This document shows, piece by piece, positions 1 to 8,986 of a DNA stretch of 49,793 nt. A program made the translations under genes and the position numbers. Under the pieces are notes generated by a model. That model was given only the letters and a program-made list of their open reading frames with translations. It was not told where the DNA came from and did no database searches. The DNA lies in contig CAKVBK010000002.1 in assembly GCA_934725285.1 (NCBI GenBank), forward strand, positions 1 to 49,793, in the 5' to 3' direction. Positions within the stretch are counted from its first letter, which is position 1; each line of letters opens with the position of its first letter. Source of the DNA: an uncultured Bacteroidales bacterium. Lineage in GTDB: Bacteria > Bacteroidota > Bacteroidia > Bacteroidales > UBA932.

Positions 1-372
1 AATCGCGGATTCAGGATCTCCTGTGTCATACTGCGCCGTCCCAAGATAGAGATACATCTTCATCTTGTCATCATTGGGACCATGGCGCTCATAATAGCTC
101 GCGGCCGGCTTTATGACACGCAAATCCGAAATAGTGAGGTGATTCCTACACAACGCCATAGTGTACAGCAGCGAGTACCTCGCACGCTGCGCCTTGGTAT
201 TAAGAGCAAGCGTGTCTATTGATTCCAATGTAGCCAACGCACTGTCAGGCCTTGTCCACATAACATTCTCGGCGGAATTCATAATCCACTCAACCTCCTT
301 GTTACCACAGGACATCAGCAACGCTGACATCAATAAAAACAAGGCTATATACAGTTGTTTCATCGCATTCAT
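1..372 (-). CDS. TPR-containing lipoprotein, 5' part only (runs off the window)
   Basis: The reading frame is open from an ATG at 372 (or a second ATG at 363) to the first base of the window, so about 124 N-terminal residues are present. The N-terminus has a short basic start, a hydrophobic stretch and a lipobox ending in SC at about residue 21, so it is probably a lipoprotein. The following helices (PDSALATLESID, then YLYLGTAQYDTGDPESAI) look like tetratricopeptide repeats. The pattern resembles large TPR proteins common in Bacteroides, some of which carry a C-terminal helix-turn-helix, but that part is outside the window. A well-matched promoter lies directly upstream, so it is probably the first gene of its unit. 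The family call is from memory of related proteins. Confidence 0.75.
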   Translation of the reverse strand, partial: MNAMKQLYIALFLLMSALLMSCGNKEVEWIMNSAENVMWTRPDSALATLESIDTLALNTKAQRARYSLLYTMALCRNHLTISDLRVIKPAASYYERHGPNDDKMKMYLYLGTAQYDTGDPESAI

Positions 373-385
373 AGATATGGTTCTG

Positions 386-417
386 CAAACTTACATTTTT
401 GCCGGATTTTTCGCAAA
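386..417 (-). promoter_or_regulatory. Bacteroidota-type promoter for the TPR lipoprotein
   Basis: On the minus strand TTTG (417-414) is separated by 20 bases from TAAGTTTG (393-386), matching the Bacteroides -33/-7 consensus (TTTG, about 19-21 bases, TAnnTTTG). Transcription would start around 379, only a few bases before the ATG at 372, which favours the second ATG at 363 as the translated start or a very short leader. Confidence 0.65.
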
Positions 418-426
418 AGAAATGAT

Positions 427-465
427 CGGCAAATTCACACGGCAAATTCACACGGCAAATTCACC
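427..465. repeat. Three tandem copies of a 13-bp unit
   Basis: The 13-base unit CGGCAAATTCACA occurs three times head to tail at 427-439, 440-452 and 453-465, the last copy diverging at its end. It sits just upstream of the promoter at 386-417. It could be a slippage-prone repeat or a set of regulator sites; nothing in the sequence decides between these. Confidence 0.6.
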
Positions 466-627
466 CTATACAAATAATCCCCTCATCCGGAGACTTCGAT
501 GCGAGGATGAAACATCGTGGATTTTCGAGATATTGACGGCCTGATCCAGCGGTGACAGATTTCAAGCTTTTTGCATTGACAATGATCCTTCTCGAAGTTC
601 GTCTTTCCCCTTTCCCCTTCAGCGACA

Positions 628-665
628 ACAACGGCAGCATTATCTTCATATAATGCTGCCGTTGT
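628..665 (-). terminator. Strong hairpin, probable terminator
   Basis: A perfect 16-base inverted repeat (arms 628-643 and 650-665, six-base loop) forms a very stable stem. It lies about 130 bases beyond the stop codon of the barrel gene that ends at 796, so it would end that transcript. There is no clear T-run after it on the minus strand, so the mechanism is uncertain. Confidence 0.55.
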
Positions 666-684
666 ATGTTATTTTACCTTCGAC

Positions 685-712
685 AGGAGCAATATTGTCT
701 GTTTTTGCTCCT
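685..712 (-). terminator. Second hairpin in tandem with the 628-665 stem
   Basis: Arms AGGAGCAA (685-692) and TTGCTCCT (705-712) are perfect complements around a 12-base loop. It precedes the stronger stem at 628-665 in the direction of transcription from the gene ending at 796. The pair may act together as a terminator or 3'-end protector. The rest of 373-795 holds only the promoter and tandem repeat listed separately. Confidence 0.35.
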
Positions 713-795
713 TTGGTCATACAATCAGGTGACTTGTCCTCAAGACTTTACCAAACAAAAAACAGACACTTGCCGCCACCATAACCACTTTCCGA

Positions 796-1335
796 CTAAA
801 ACGAATATCCAAGACTGAAGTACGGACAGAACAGCGATTTGGAAAGTCCATACTTTCCGAACCCGTATGAAGGGTTTAAACCGCAACGGAACACAAAGCC
901 TTTCTCCGTTCGAAGGCGGTAACCGACATTCGCATAGAGTAAATGCCCCCACTGGGTCTTCCTCACCTCCTCCGGAATAACACCAGTAAGGCCATCCGCG
1001 TCAACGTTCTTATATTCAGTGACCTTATTAAAATACACTCCGTTGGACATTCCAGCACCGACCTCGAAATGGTGCTTTCGGCCTCTGGTCAAATAGTTTA
1101 TCTCAACTGGCACGCCGACACCATCGATATTAAACCAGTTACCGATGCCGAAGCCGTATCCGATCCCCACGGCGAATCCCCATCTGGAATCCCCCTTGAA
1201 CCGAGCGTCATAAGACACTCCAACCGCATTGGCCGCCCCGAGCAAATCCAACCGGACGTTCCGGTCCTGCGCCCCAGTCCTGAGGCACAACATAATGGAT
1301 AGTGCAATCAACAGCACAACTCTGTGTGTTCGCAT
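796..1335 (-). CDS. Small outer-membrane beta-barrel protein, unknown function
   Basis: The product is 179 residues. A type I signal peptide ends near residue 22 (LRTGAQ). The rest is alternating strands rich in Gly, Tyr and Phe, ending in SLGYSF with a terminal Phe, as expected for a barrel inserted by the BAM machinery. The size fits an eight-stranded barrel. I do not recognise a specific family. It stands alone: the neighbour downstream has its own promoter, and two hairpins lie between them. No clear TAnnTTTG box is visible just upstream of the ATG at 1335. Confidence 0.75.
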   Translation of the reverse strand: MRTHRVVLLIALSIMLCLRTGAQDRNVRLDLLGAANAVGVSYDARFKGDSRWGFAVGIGYGFGIGNWFNIDGVGVPVEINYLTRGRKHHFEVGAGMSNGVYFNKVTEYKNVDADGLTGVIPEEVRKTQWGHLLYANVGYRLRTEKGFVFRCGLNPSYGFGKYGLSKSLFCPYFSLGYSF

Positions 1336-2227
1336 ATTTAGTAGTGTTAAAAATAATCTGGTAATCTTTCGCTTGTATTTCTAACAATGTATTCTTTCCA
1401 GCCGCAAAGTTCGGAAGAAAGATTGGTTATACAATGGAAAAAAATTTCACTTTACAACAAACACAATCCACTAATTATTAATGAATTACGCATCAAACAA
1501 AATTCATTTTCTCATTTTGCCCAAGTCAAGTTACTAATTATCAGCATTTTAATCAGGCACAAACAAATTTCCCCCAAGGATATTTCGATATAAACAAATC
1601 ATATCTATATAATTTTTAACCACTTACGCAAATAATAATCCATAAACGATGCTTTGACATCACTTGCTGACCACATAGGGCAGGTATATATAGTCCACGT
1701 CATTGAACAAGTTTGTTCTCAGAAGCTCACGTGAAATTCTCTTACAACGAAGATCTTACAAAACGCATTCAGCCACACCACGTGTATATGCCTCCAGAAG
1801 CCATACCTGGCTGAAAAACTCGAAGCCGAAGAAACAAGATTTTCACGACAATGTGCCTTGCAGGTGTTTCTAGCCAACTTTATGCTGAAAGCGTTTCGTA
1901 ATCGCAACGGCTTTGCCAAAGATTGTCTTCAATATTCACGTCAGCCCACATTGATGTGAGTCAACGCCATCTCGTTCTGATATGGGTAGATCTTTCGGGT
2001 GCACAAAAAGAAGTTAGGCTCCCGAGGTGAAATCCGAGTGAATGATCACAAAGAAAATTAAGTCATTTACACACGAATTATCACATGGAAGCAGGGCATT
2101 CAGCACCAGCCCCTCTTAACTCCGCCTACGTGATAAACATCGCCGACATAGCCACTGACATCATACATCAGTGACAGGGTTCTATTTTTCATCAGCACAA
2201 ATCCGCCTCTTATTTGGCTCTGAGATG
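1336..2227. other. 890-bp stretch without a recognisable gene
   Basis: No convincing gene is present. The first part (1336-1660) is AT-rich. At 1735-1959 the plus strand is open for about 74 codons without a usable start (it reads KLEAEETRFSRQCALQVF within), and the overlapping GTG-started frame stops after about 28 codons. This looks like decayed coding sequence, possibly an old mobile element or orphan gene, but I cannot assign it. A short inverted repeat (CACTGA 2153-2158, TCAGTG 2168-2173) lies about 55 bases beyond the end of the oxidoreductase gene and could be a weak PUL terminator, but it has no T-run. Confidence 0.4.
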
Positions 2228-4102
2228 TCATTGGACAACAGGTTTGTCTTTCAACGTGCCGCCTTCATTGTAACGCTGGTTGTTCGGCAAGCCCTTCTTG
2301 TTCACACCTTCCTCCATCAACTTCTTCAACTCGTCCAGATGATAACGGTAAACTCCACGGGGAAGCACACCGTATTTCCTGCACAAAGATGCCGCCATTC
2401 CGACCACCTCACCCATCATTCCAGTCGTGCGCATAACACGGACCGTACCCAACGCCACGTGGGTAACACTGATGTCACGGCCGGCCATAAACAGGTTGTC
2501 CACATTGCGTGAATACAAACAACGGTATGGAACAGCATACGGATATATCAGAATATGCTTCGTCACTGCCTTGAACTCATTTCCGGGGAAATATTCGCAA
2601 TTTACAGGATCAGGTCTATGCAGGTCGATGCTCCACGTAGTGGTGAAAGACGCATCTTCGTGAAACACGTTTTTCACGATGTCATCCTCCTTCAGGACAT
2701 AATCGCCCAACAGACGACGCGATTCCCGTTTGCCGGCCACATAAGCCACCCAACCTAATTTACGGTTCTTATACTTATCGTTCCCCTTCAGATGATTCTT
2801 CAGATAGCTCCAATTTGAGTAGACAACAAGCATCCCATAATCACGTATACGCTCGAAATCCTTGATCTGGTCGAGATTCATACCTGTCTCCCAGGTCCAT
2901 TCTCCCATCGTCACCTTCTCACAATTCTTGTCATTAAACTCAACCCCATAACTGAACTCCGGGAAGCGGCCCGGCTTCTTGTCCTCGACGGAATACCACT
3001 GTACGGAAGAGCCCATCGTCATCTTGTCAGCCTTATCGGGCGCGATGCTTTCTCCATATTCATCACTGCTCTCACGCCCCATAAGATAGTCTGCCCCGGC
3101 AAGATAACCGATCGTGCCGTCTCCCGTGCAATCCGAAAAGAGGGGTGCCTCGAATTTTAATTCCCGACCGTTTTCGATATGCTTGACAATCACCGCGCTG
3201 ATCCTGTCGCCTTCTTTCGTCACCCCAATCGCGCGATAGTTCAGAAAAAGGTCCACATTCTTTTCACCGGAGAGCCAGTCCAACTTCTTCTGGTCTTCGT
3301 AATACCCTGCTGGTTGCGCGTTTCCGCCTTTTTCCGGGCCGAATTCTTTTTGCAGGCCACCTAATTCCTTATAAGTTCCCACATCGATACGACCGCCCAG
3401 ATGCACTCGTATCTCAGAGCTGTTGTTGCCTCCGATGACAGGACGATCATTGATCAAAGCCACCTTACATCCCAGGCGGGCGGCTGACACCGCAGCACTC
3501 ATCCCGGCTATACCCGCCCCCACTACCACCAGATCATATTTGCCGGCAACCTGAGGCTCATCCGGCAACCCCAGCGCCTTACGACGGAACACTTCCAGTT
3601 CATTGATGTCCGACGGAGGTGTCTTGCCAGCCTCAGTGGTAAAGTAAACAGCATCGCAACGACCGTCAAATCCAGTCAGGTCGTGCAACCGGATCACCGT
3701 CTTGAGATCCTTTACGGGCACCTTGCCAGCCGCCTGCCATATCCAGCCAGAGCCTTCCGCACCCAACGTGGTGTTAATTTTTTTGCTCCCGACCGACAAA
3801 CTGAACTTGCCTGGACCTTCACCTTTTTTCCACGGAGAAGTCCAATTATAGGTACGGACATATACATAATACTCCCCTTTTTCCGGGAAAGTCACTTCAG
3901 TGGAGGCGTCCTCGACCGGCACACCCATTCCGTGCGCAAGAAGGTATGGAGATCCCATCAAATCCATAAACTGCTGGTCAACCTTCCAGCCACCTTTATT
4001 ACTGAAACTCTCCGCCTCGACAAAAAGGTCGGCCGCACGGCTTGTTCCCAAGCTCGCTAAAAAAGCCAATGTTATAATCAAACTATTCTTCATAATATTC
4101 AT
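2228..4102 (-). CDS. Secreted FAD-dependent oxidoreductase with N-terminal carbohydrate-binding-like domain
   Basis: I chose the ATG at 4102 (MNIMKNSL), which starts directly before a clean signal peptide ending near SRAA; an in-frame ATG at 4135 adds 11 residues and is less likely. Residues about 25-155 begin VEAESFSNKGGW and look like a beta-sandwich of the CBM35/malectin-like type. Then comes a Rossmann FAD site, VVVGAGIAGMSAA, followed by GGNNSSEIR, as in the FAD_oxidored family (PF12831). DCTGDGTIGYLAG and a late MAGRDISVTHVALG are further flavin-site segments. It is the last gene of the PUL. Secretion, the sugar-binding-like domain and the context suggest oxidation of a sugar or glycoside in the periplasm, but substrate and acceptor are unknown. 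About 130 bases separate it from the GH2 gene upstream. Confidence 0.8.
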   Translation of the reverse strand: MNIMKNSLIITLAFLASLGTSRAADLFVEAESFSNKGGWKVDQQFMDLMGSPYLLAHGMGVPVEDASTEVTFPEKGEYYVYVRTYNWTSPWKKGEGPGKFSLSVGSKKINTTLGAEGSGWIWQAAGKVPVKDLKTVIRLHDLTGFDGRCDAVYFTTEAGKTPPSDINELEVFRRKALGLPDEPQVAGKYDLVVVGAGIAGMSAAVSAARLGCKVALINDRPVIGGNNSSEIRVHLGGRIDVGTYKELGGLQKEFGPEKGGNAQPAGYYEDQKKLDWLSGEKNVDLFLNYRAIGVTKEGDRISAVIVKHIENGRELKFEAPLFSDCTGDGTIGYLAGADYLMGRESSDEYGESIAPDKADKMTMGSSVQWYSVEDKKPGRFPEFSYGVEFNDKNCEKVTMGEWTWETGMNLDQIKDFERIRDYGMLVVYSNWSYLKNHLKGNDKYKNRKLGWVAYVAGKRESRRLLGDYVLKEDDIVKNVFHEDASFTTTWSIDLHRPDPVNCEYFPGNEFKAVTKHILIYPYAVPYRCLYSRNVDNLFMAGRDISVTHVALGTVRVMRTTGMMGEVVGMAASLCRKYGVLPRGVYRYHLDELKKLMEEGVNKKGLPNNQRYNEGGTLKDKPVVQ

Positions 4103-4233
4103 ATTACTACGTATCGCGGCAAATACCTTCTTCATAAAACCATTCAGAAGCTGTTTTATTGATCTTATCCTCGCGCACCTTCTGCGTGCTGATGGTGCGA
4201 ACTTCCATATAATTCGTTTCTACGTCAGACGGC

Positions 4234-6756
4234 CTATAGCTCCAAAGTGGCGGATTTCAGGCCTTTGGCCTTGACGGTCAATCTGGCGGGGCCTTCAAAT
4301 CCGAGGCGGGAGCGGACTATCACGGTGAGTTTTCCGGAGAAAAGATGCATATGAGGCAAATGAAACAATTCCAGAGAACACGGATCGCCATTGGCTATGG
4401 CACGGAATTCTCCGGCTCCGGAAACGGAAGCGAAGACCTCTCTGGTGTCGGTCGGGACAACGTTGCCATCCTTGTCAACTACACTTACGGTCACGTAGGC
4501 CAGATCCTCACCGTCACGTGAGATAGAGTCTCTGTCACATTCCATACGAAGCGCATAAGGCTTGCCGGCGGTACGGACGGATTCAGACGCTACGGCATTG
4601 CCATCTGCATCATAGGCCACAACCTTTACCTCTCCACGGCGATATACCACATCGTTCCACATCAGACGGTAGCGTCCTTCGACATTCTCATCCTGCAATC
4701 CTTCGCAAGGATGATCCGGGACGGCCTTCGATCGTCGGCCCATCGAAACACCGTTCACAAACAGTTCAGCCTCAGGCCACGATGTGTACACATAGACAGG
4801 GGTGACCTGACCCTCGCGGCCTGGCCACGTCCAATGCGGCACGATGTGCAGTGTTGGGCTGTCAGTGTTCCAAACACTCCTGTAAAGCCAGTATCTGTCC
4901 TTCGGTATAGAGGCGAGGTCTATGATTCCGAACATCGAGCTGTGGTTAGGCCAGGAATCTGTGTCATAAGGACTTGGTTCACCAAGATAATCAAAACCGG
5001 TCCAAACAAACTGCCCGAGAGTCCACGGATAGTCATCGGCCAAAGCGAAATCCACATCCGGGATATTCGACCATTTACAAGCCTCCGTATCGTAGCCTGA
5101 CGACTGATGGTCCTTGTGCTTGACTCCGAAGGCCTTCTCCACAGGGAAATGATATACGCCTCTGGAACTGACCGTGGATGCTGTCTCCGAGCCAAGTACA
5201 AGTCCTTGCGGCAACTTCTCATAACACTCCTTGTAGCGGAAGGTTCGATAATTTATGCCAGGAATATCCACCAACGCCGCGAAACCGTTCGTAAGCACAC
5301 AACTGACCTGATCCATTCCGCAGGTCACAGGTCTTGTCGGATCCTCACGATGACATATTCCCTGAAGGAAGGAAGCTGTCTTGTAGCCCGTCGGGCTGCA
5401 CTGGGACGGGACCTCGTTGCCGATGCTCCACATCACCACCGCTGGTGAGTTCCGGAACGAATGAAGCATATTCATCATATCACGCTCAGCCCATTCATCG
5501 AAAAACCTGTGGTAGCCGTTCTGGCACTTGGCGTCATTCCACTCATCAAAAGGCTCGACCATCATCATAAAGCCCATCTCGTCGCAAAGGCGGACAAGCT
5601 CAGGTGCGGGAATATTATGGGATGTCCGGACAGCGTCACAACCCATATTCTTCAGCAGATCAAGCTGGTGCCTCAATGCCGGAACACTTATGGCGGCGCC
5701 GAGCGGCCCGAGGTCGTGGTGGTTGCATACACCCTTGAACTTACGGTGTTCACCATTAAGGTAGAATCCCTTCTCCGGGATGAACTCGATGGAACGGATG
5801 CCGAAACGCGTCTCGTACTCATCCGTCACCTTTCCGCCAACGACGATTCTGGTCAATGCCTTATAAAGATGCGGATGCTCAGGAGACCAAAGTTTCGGTG
5901 AATCCACGGAAAATTTCTGAATATGCTTGTCGCCTTTGTGGTACAATGACACGGAACGCCTGGAAGCCACCTTATTCCCTTCCGGAGAGAAAATGTCGGT
6001 GATATATTCAATGTCAACATTGTCCAGATCCGACTCCACCGTGATGTCAAGGGACACGGAAGCCAAATCCTTACTCACAAAAGGAGTCGTCACGAACGTG
6101 CCCCACAAAGGAATATGAGCTTTGGGAGAGGTGCAGATGAGATGCACATTCCTGTAAAGCCCGGCTCCCGGATACCATCTTGAGGAAGACGGAAGATTCT
6201 CCAGTCTGACAGCCAGCACATTGGTTCCGCCGGCATTCAGATACGGCGTGACATCACAGTGGAAAGGACTGTAGCCATAAGGCCAGTAACAGACCTCATT
6301 CCCGTTCACATACACCCTGGCCTCACTCATCGCACCATCGAACAGAAGTTCGGCCTTGACTCCGTCAGGCACGGAAAACTCTGTCCTGTACCATCCCACT
6401 CCGGCATACGGCAGTCCGCCGGTACGTCCGGTCTTCAATGTCGCCGTAGTCTCCATATTCTGAATGACCTGAACTGTCTGGAGGTCATTCTCGATGCTGA
6501 AAGGCCCGGTTATGGCCCAGTCGTGAGGCACGCACACGTTTTCCCAGGCCGAGTCATCGAACGTCACGGCGGAAGCGCCTTCAACCTCGCCGAGATGGAA
6601 ACGCCATCCGGTTTTCAAGGTGATTTCATTACGAGGATAAGGCGACGCCGTCCCGGAAGCAGACACTGGCACGGCGTTAACCAAAGTCGAAATATTCATA
6701 AGAATACCGACCGCAATGGCCACGGTGGAATATTTTGGTAACATATTATTCAACAT
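4234..6756 (-). CDS. GH2 glycosidase, beta-galactosidase type
   Basis: The product is up to 840 residues and secreted (hydrophobic N-terminus to about residue 28). Domain order: jelly-roll sugar-binding domain (about 45-210), immunoglobulin-like domain (to about 325), TIM-barrel (about 325-600), a DUF4982-like domain (around 625-710) and a C-terminal GH2 domain. The acid/base is Glu448 in WSIGNE and the nucleophile is Glu524 in LGSETAST. RTSHNIPAPEL is the usual GH2 strand-3 motif. Enzymes of this layout are mostly exo-beta-galactosidases; the exact substrate is inferred. The first ATG (6756) overlaps the end of the upstream GH3 gene by 11 bases, while the next ATG at 6744 would avoid the overlap. 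Confidence 0.88.
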   Translation of the reverse strand: MLNNMLPKYSTVAIAVGILMNISTLVNAVPVSASGTASPYPRNEITLKTGWRFHLGEVEGASAVTFDDSAWENVCVPHDWAITGPFSIENDLQTVQVIQNMETTATLKTGRTGGLPYAGVGWYRTEFSVPDGVKAELLFDGAMSEARVYVNGNEVCYWPYGYSPFHCDVTPYLNAGGTNVLAVRLENLPSSSRWYPGAGLYRNVHLICTSPKAHIPLWGTFVTTPFVSKDLASVSLDITVESDLDNVDIEYITDIFSPEGNKVASRRSVSLYHKGDKHIQKFSVDSPKLWSPEHPHLYKALTRIVVGGKVTDEYETRFGIRSIEFIPEKGFYLNGEHRKFKGVCNHHDLGPLGAAISVPALRHQLDLLKNMGCDAVRTSHNIPAPELVRLCDEMGFMMMVEPFDEWNDAKCQNGYHRFFDEWAERDMMNMLHSFRNSPAVVMWSIGNEVPSQCSPTGYKTASFLQGICHREDPTRPVTCGMDQVSCVLTNGFAALVDIPGINYRTFRYKECYEKLPQGLVLGSETASTVSSRGVYHFPVEKAFGVKHKDHQSSGYDTEACKWSNIPDVDFALADDYPWTLGQFVWTGFDYLGEPSPYDTDSWPNHSSMFGIIDLASIPKDRYWLYRSVWNTDSPTLHIVPHWTWPGREGQVTPVYVYTSWPEAELFVNGVSMGRRSKAVPDHPCEGLQDENVEGRYRLMWNDVVYRRGEVKVVAYDADGNAVASESVRTAGKPYALRMECDRDSISRDGEDLAYVTVSVVDKDGNVVPTDTREVFASVSGAGEFRAIANGDPCSLELFHLPHMHLFSGKLTVIVRSRLGFEGPARLTVKAKGLKSATLEL

Positions 6757-8986
6757 TCAATATAGCCTTACTATCCTTTACGACAATGTGGTACTCACCG
6801 TCATCAAGGAATCTGTCACCGGTCCTGTCCACAAAAGACAGATCTCTGTAAGGCTCAATCTCAAAGGTGAACGTCCTTGACTCTCCTGCTTTCAGCAGAA
6901 CTTTCTCGAAATGTTTCAACTCCTTGACCGGACGGGTAACAGAGCAGACAGGGTCACAGATATACCACTGCACGGTCTCCTTCCCGTCCACATCGCTTGT
7001 GTTCCTCACGGTGACAGAAGCCGTGACTTTGCCGTCCTTTGCGACCCTGTCGGAAGACAATGTCACAGGCGAATATTCAAATGTGCTGTAGCTCAACCCA
7101 TAGCCGAAATCATACATAGGCTCTATCTGAATATCCTTGTACCATCCTTGTGTTCCCCGGCGGGCGGGGTTACGACGATTGTAGTAAATAGGGATCTGCC
7201 CCGTGGTGTATGGGAATGTCATCGGAAGTCGGCCGGAAGGGTTGTACCTGCCGCTGAGGATGCCGGCCACGGCCTTCCCGGCTGTCGTACCTGGCATCCA
7301 GATCTCCACAAGAGCGTCCGACATAGGGGCGATCCGTGAAAGATCGACCGGCCTTCCGCTTGCGATCAGCACCACGACCGGCTTTCCGACGGCCTTCACA
7401 CGTCTCAGAAGATCCTCCTGAACCGATGGCAATGCGATTGACGATCTCGAACAGTTCTCGCCGCTCCATTTGGTCTTCTCGCCAAGGCAGAGCACAACGA
7501 CATCTGCGGACTTGGCGGCCTCCACAGCTGAGGCCACAGAGGCCTCATCCGTCTCCTCAATCTGACAACCAGGAGCACTAATTATTTCAGCCGAGCCGAA
7601 TTCCGCCTTCATTCCCGACAGGATGGAGATAACCTCCGAATCGCGCCCACGTGCCACCCAGTTGCCGATAAGCTCACCCTGTGTGTCAGCCAAAGGTCCT
7701 ATAAGGGCGATCCTTGAAACATCCTTAAGAGGAAGAAGCGAATTGTCATTCTTCAGAAGGACCATCGACTCCTGGGCTATACTCTCAGCGTTGGCAAGAG
7801 CATCCGGCTGAAGATAGATCTCGTTTTCAGGTCTGACCTCTGTGTAAGGATGCTCGAAAAGGCCAAGTCTGAACTTCATCCTAAGCACCCTCCGGACACA
7901 CTCGTCAACTGTCTCCAAGCTTACACGCCCGTCCTCGATCAGTTTCGCCAGATGAGTCCTGTACAGATTGTCCATCATATCCATATCGATTCCGGCGTTT
8001 ATGGCCTTCTCCGCCGCCTCATAACCATCCTTGGCGGCTCCTTGGTTGGTAAGCTGTATGATGGCATCCCAGTCGGACACGATCATACCATCCCAATTCC
8101 ATCTCTTTTTCAGGACATCCGTCATAGTGTACTTGTTGGCGGACGCCGGCACTCCGCTGATGTTGTTGAACGCGCTCATCACAGACGCGGCACCCGCCTC
8201 GACTCCAGCATAAAACGGTGGCAGGTAAGTGTCCCACAGCGACTGATCCGAAATCTCGGTGTACACATAGTCCCGACCAGCCTCAGATGCGCCGTAGCCG
8301 ACAAAGTGCTTCAGACACGCGGCGATGCGTCCCTCAGCCGACAAATCCTCGCCCTGATAGCCTCTGACAGCAGCCTTGCAGAACATCGATGTCAGGTACG
8401 GATCCTCGCCATAGCCTTCCATCACACGTCCCCACCTTGGATCACGGGCGATGTCAACCATCGGGGAGAACGTCCAATCCACACCACAATAAAAGGCTTC
8501 TTTCCCTGCGTCGTGGCTTACGGCCTCAACCAGAGACGGATTCCAGCTTGCGGCCTGCGCAAGAGGGACTGGAGCCATAGTACGGTACCCGTGAATCACA
8601 TCGTGGCCGAAAAGCATAGGAATGCCAAGTCTGGTCTCCTCCATACATCTCTTCTGCATCATATTCCGCAGATTCGCATCGTCCGAAAAATAAATCACGG
8701 ACCCTGCCTCCGCCGGCACGGCTCCGACCATCTCCCGAAGATTGTTGTCCACCGTGTTCCGTCCAAGCGTGTACTGATTGAGTTGCATTATCTTCTCCTC
8801 CAATGTCATACGGGAAAGAAGATCCTCAACACGCTTCTCGACAGGGGCCGAAGCGTCCTTGTACAACGGCATGCCGTTCTTCTTCACACGGGCATCGGCC
8901 GGCATGGCCACCGACATCATCCAAGCGGCGGCCAGAATCAATGATATTGTCCTATTTCTCATCATCATAAATATGTTTTTTCGCAT
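6746..8986 (-). CDS. bglX: GH3 beta-glycosidase, BglX-like
   Basis: The product is about 746 residues with a start at 8986 (MRKNIF); starts at 8968 or 8962 (MMMRNR, MRNR) also fit the signal peptide that ends near MPADA. A longer open frame to 9133 has no signal-like N-terminus and is rejected. The GH3 barrel carries the nucleophile Asp305 in MIVSDWDA and the substrate-binding KHFVGYG. The second alpha/beta domain and a C-terminal fibronectin III-like domain (ending in FVDRTGDRFL) follow. Family members are exo-beta-glucosidases or beta-xylosidases in the periplasm. Its start overlaps the stop of the upstream GH2 gene (8952), so translation is probably coupled. Confidence 0.88.
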   Translation of the reverse strand: MRKNIFMMMRNRTISLILAAAWMMSVAMPADARVKKNGMPLYKDASAPVEKRVEDLLSRMTLEEKIMQLNQYTLGRNTVDNNLREMVGAVPAEAGSVIYFSDDANLRNMMQKRCMEETRLGIPMLFGHDVIHGYRTMAPVPLAQAASWNPSLVEAVSHDAGKEAFYCGVDWTFSPMVDIARDPRWGRVMEGYGEDPYLTSMFCKAAVRGYQGEDLSAEGRIAACLKHFVGYGASEAGRDYVYTEISDQSLWDTYLPPFYAGVEAGAASVMSAFNNISGVPASANKYTMTDVLKKRWNWDGMIVSDWDAIIQLTNQGAAKDGYEAAEKAINAGIDMDMMDNLYRTHLAKLIEDGRVSLETVDECVRRVLRMKFRLGLFEHPYTEVRPENEIYLQPDALANAESIAQESMVLLKNDNSLLPLKDVSRIALIGPLADTQGELIGNWVARGRDSEVISILSGMKAEFGSAEIISAPGCQIEETDEASVASAVEAAKSADVVVLCLGEKTKWSGENCSRSSIALPSVQEDLLRRVKAVGKPVVVLIASGRPVDLSRIAPMSDALVEIWMPGTTAGKAVAGILSGRYNPSGRLPMTFPYTTGQIPIYYNRRNPARRGTQGWYKDIQIEPMYDFGYGLSYSTFEYSPVTLSSDRVAKDGKVTASVTVRNTSDVDGKETVQWYICDPVCSVTRPVKELKHFEKVLLKAGESRTFTFEIEPYRDLSFVDRTGDRFLDDGEYHIVVKDSKAILNVE

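Noticed and set aside
161..544. A 127-codon plus-strand frame at the window start
   Set aside because: It overlaps the TPR lipoprotein N-terminus and its consensus promoter on the other strand, and the peptide has no recognisable features.
461..649. A 62-codon minus-strand frame upstream of the TPR gene
   Set aside because: It starts inside the strong hairpin (628-665), covers part of the tandem repeat and has no recognisable features.
7850..8944. A 364-codon open frame on the plus strand
   Set aside because: It lies entirely antisense to the GH3 gene, which has clear motifs and a signal peptide. Its translation has no recognisable domain. High GC at third positions of the true gene keeps the opposite frame open.
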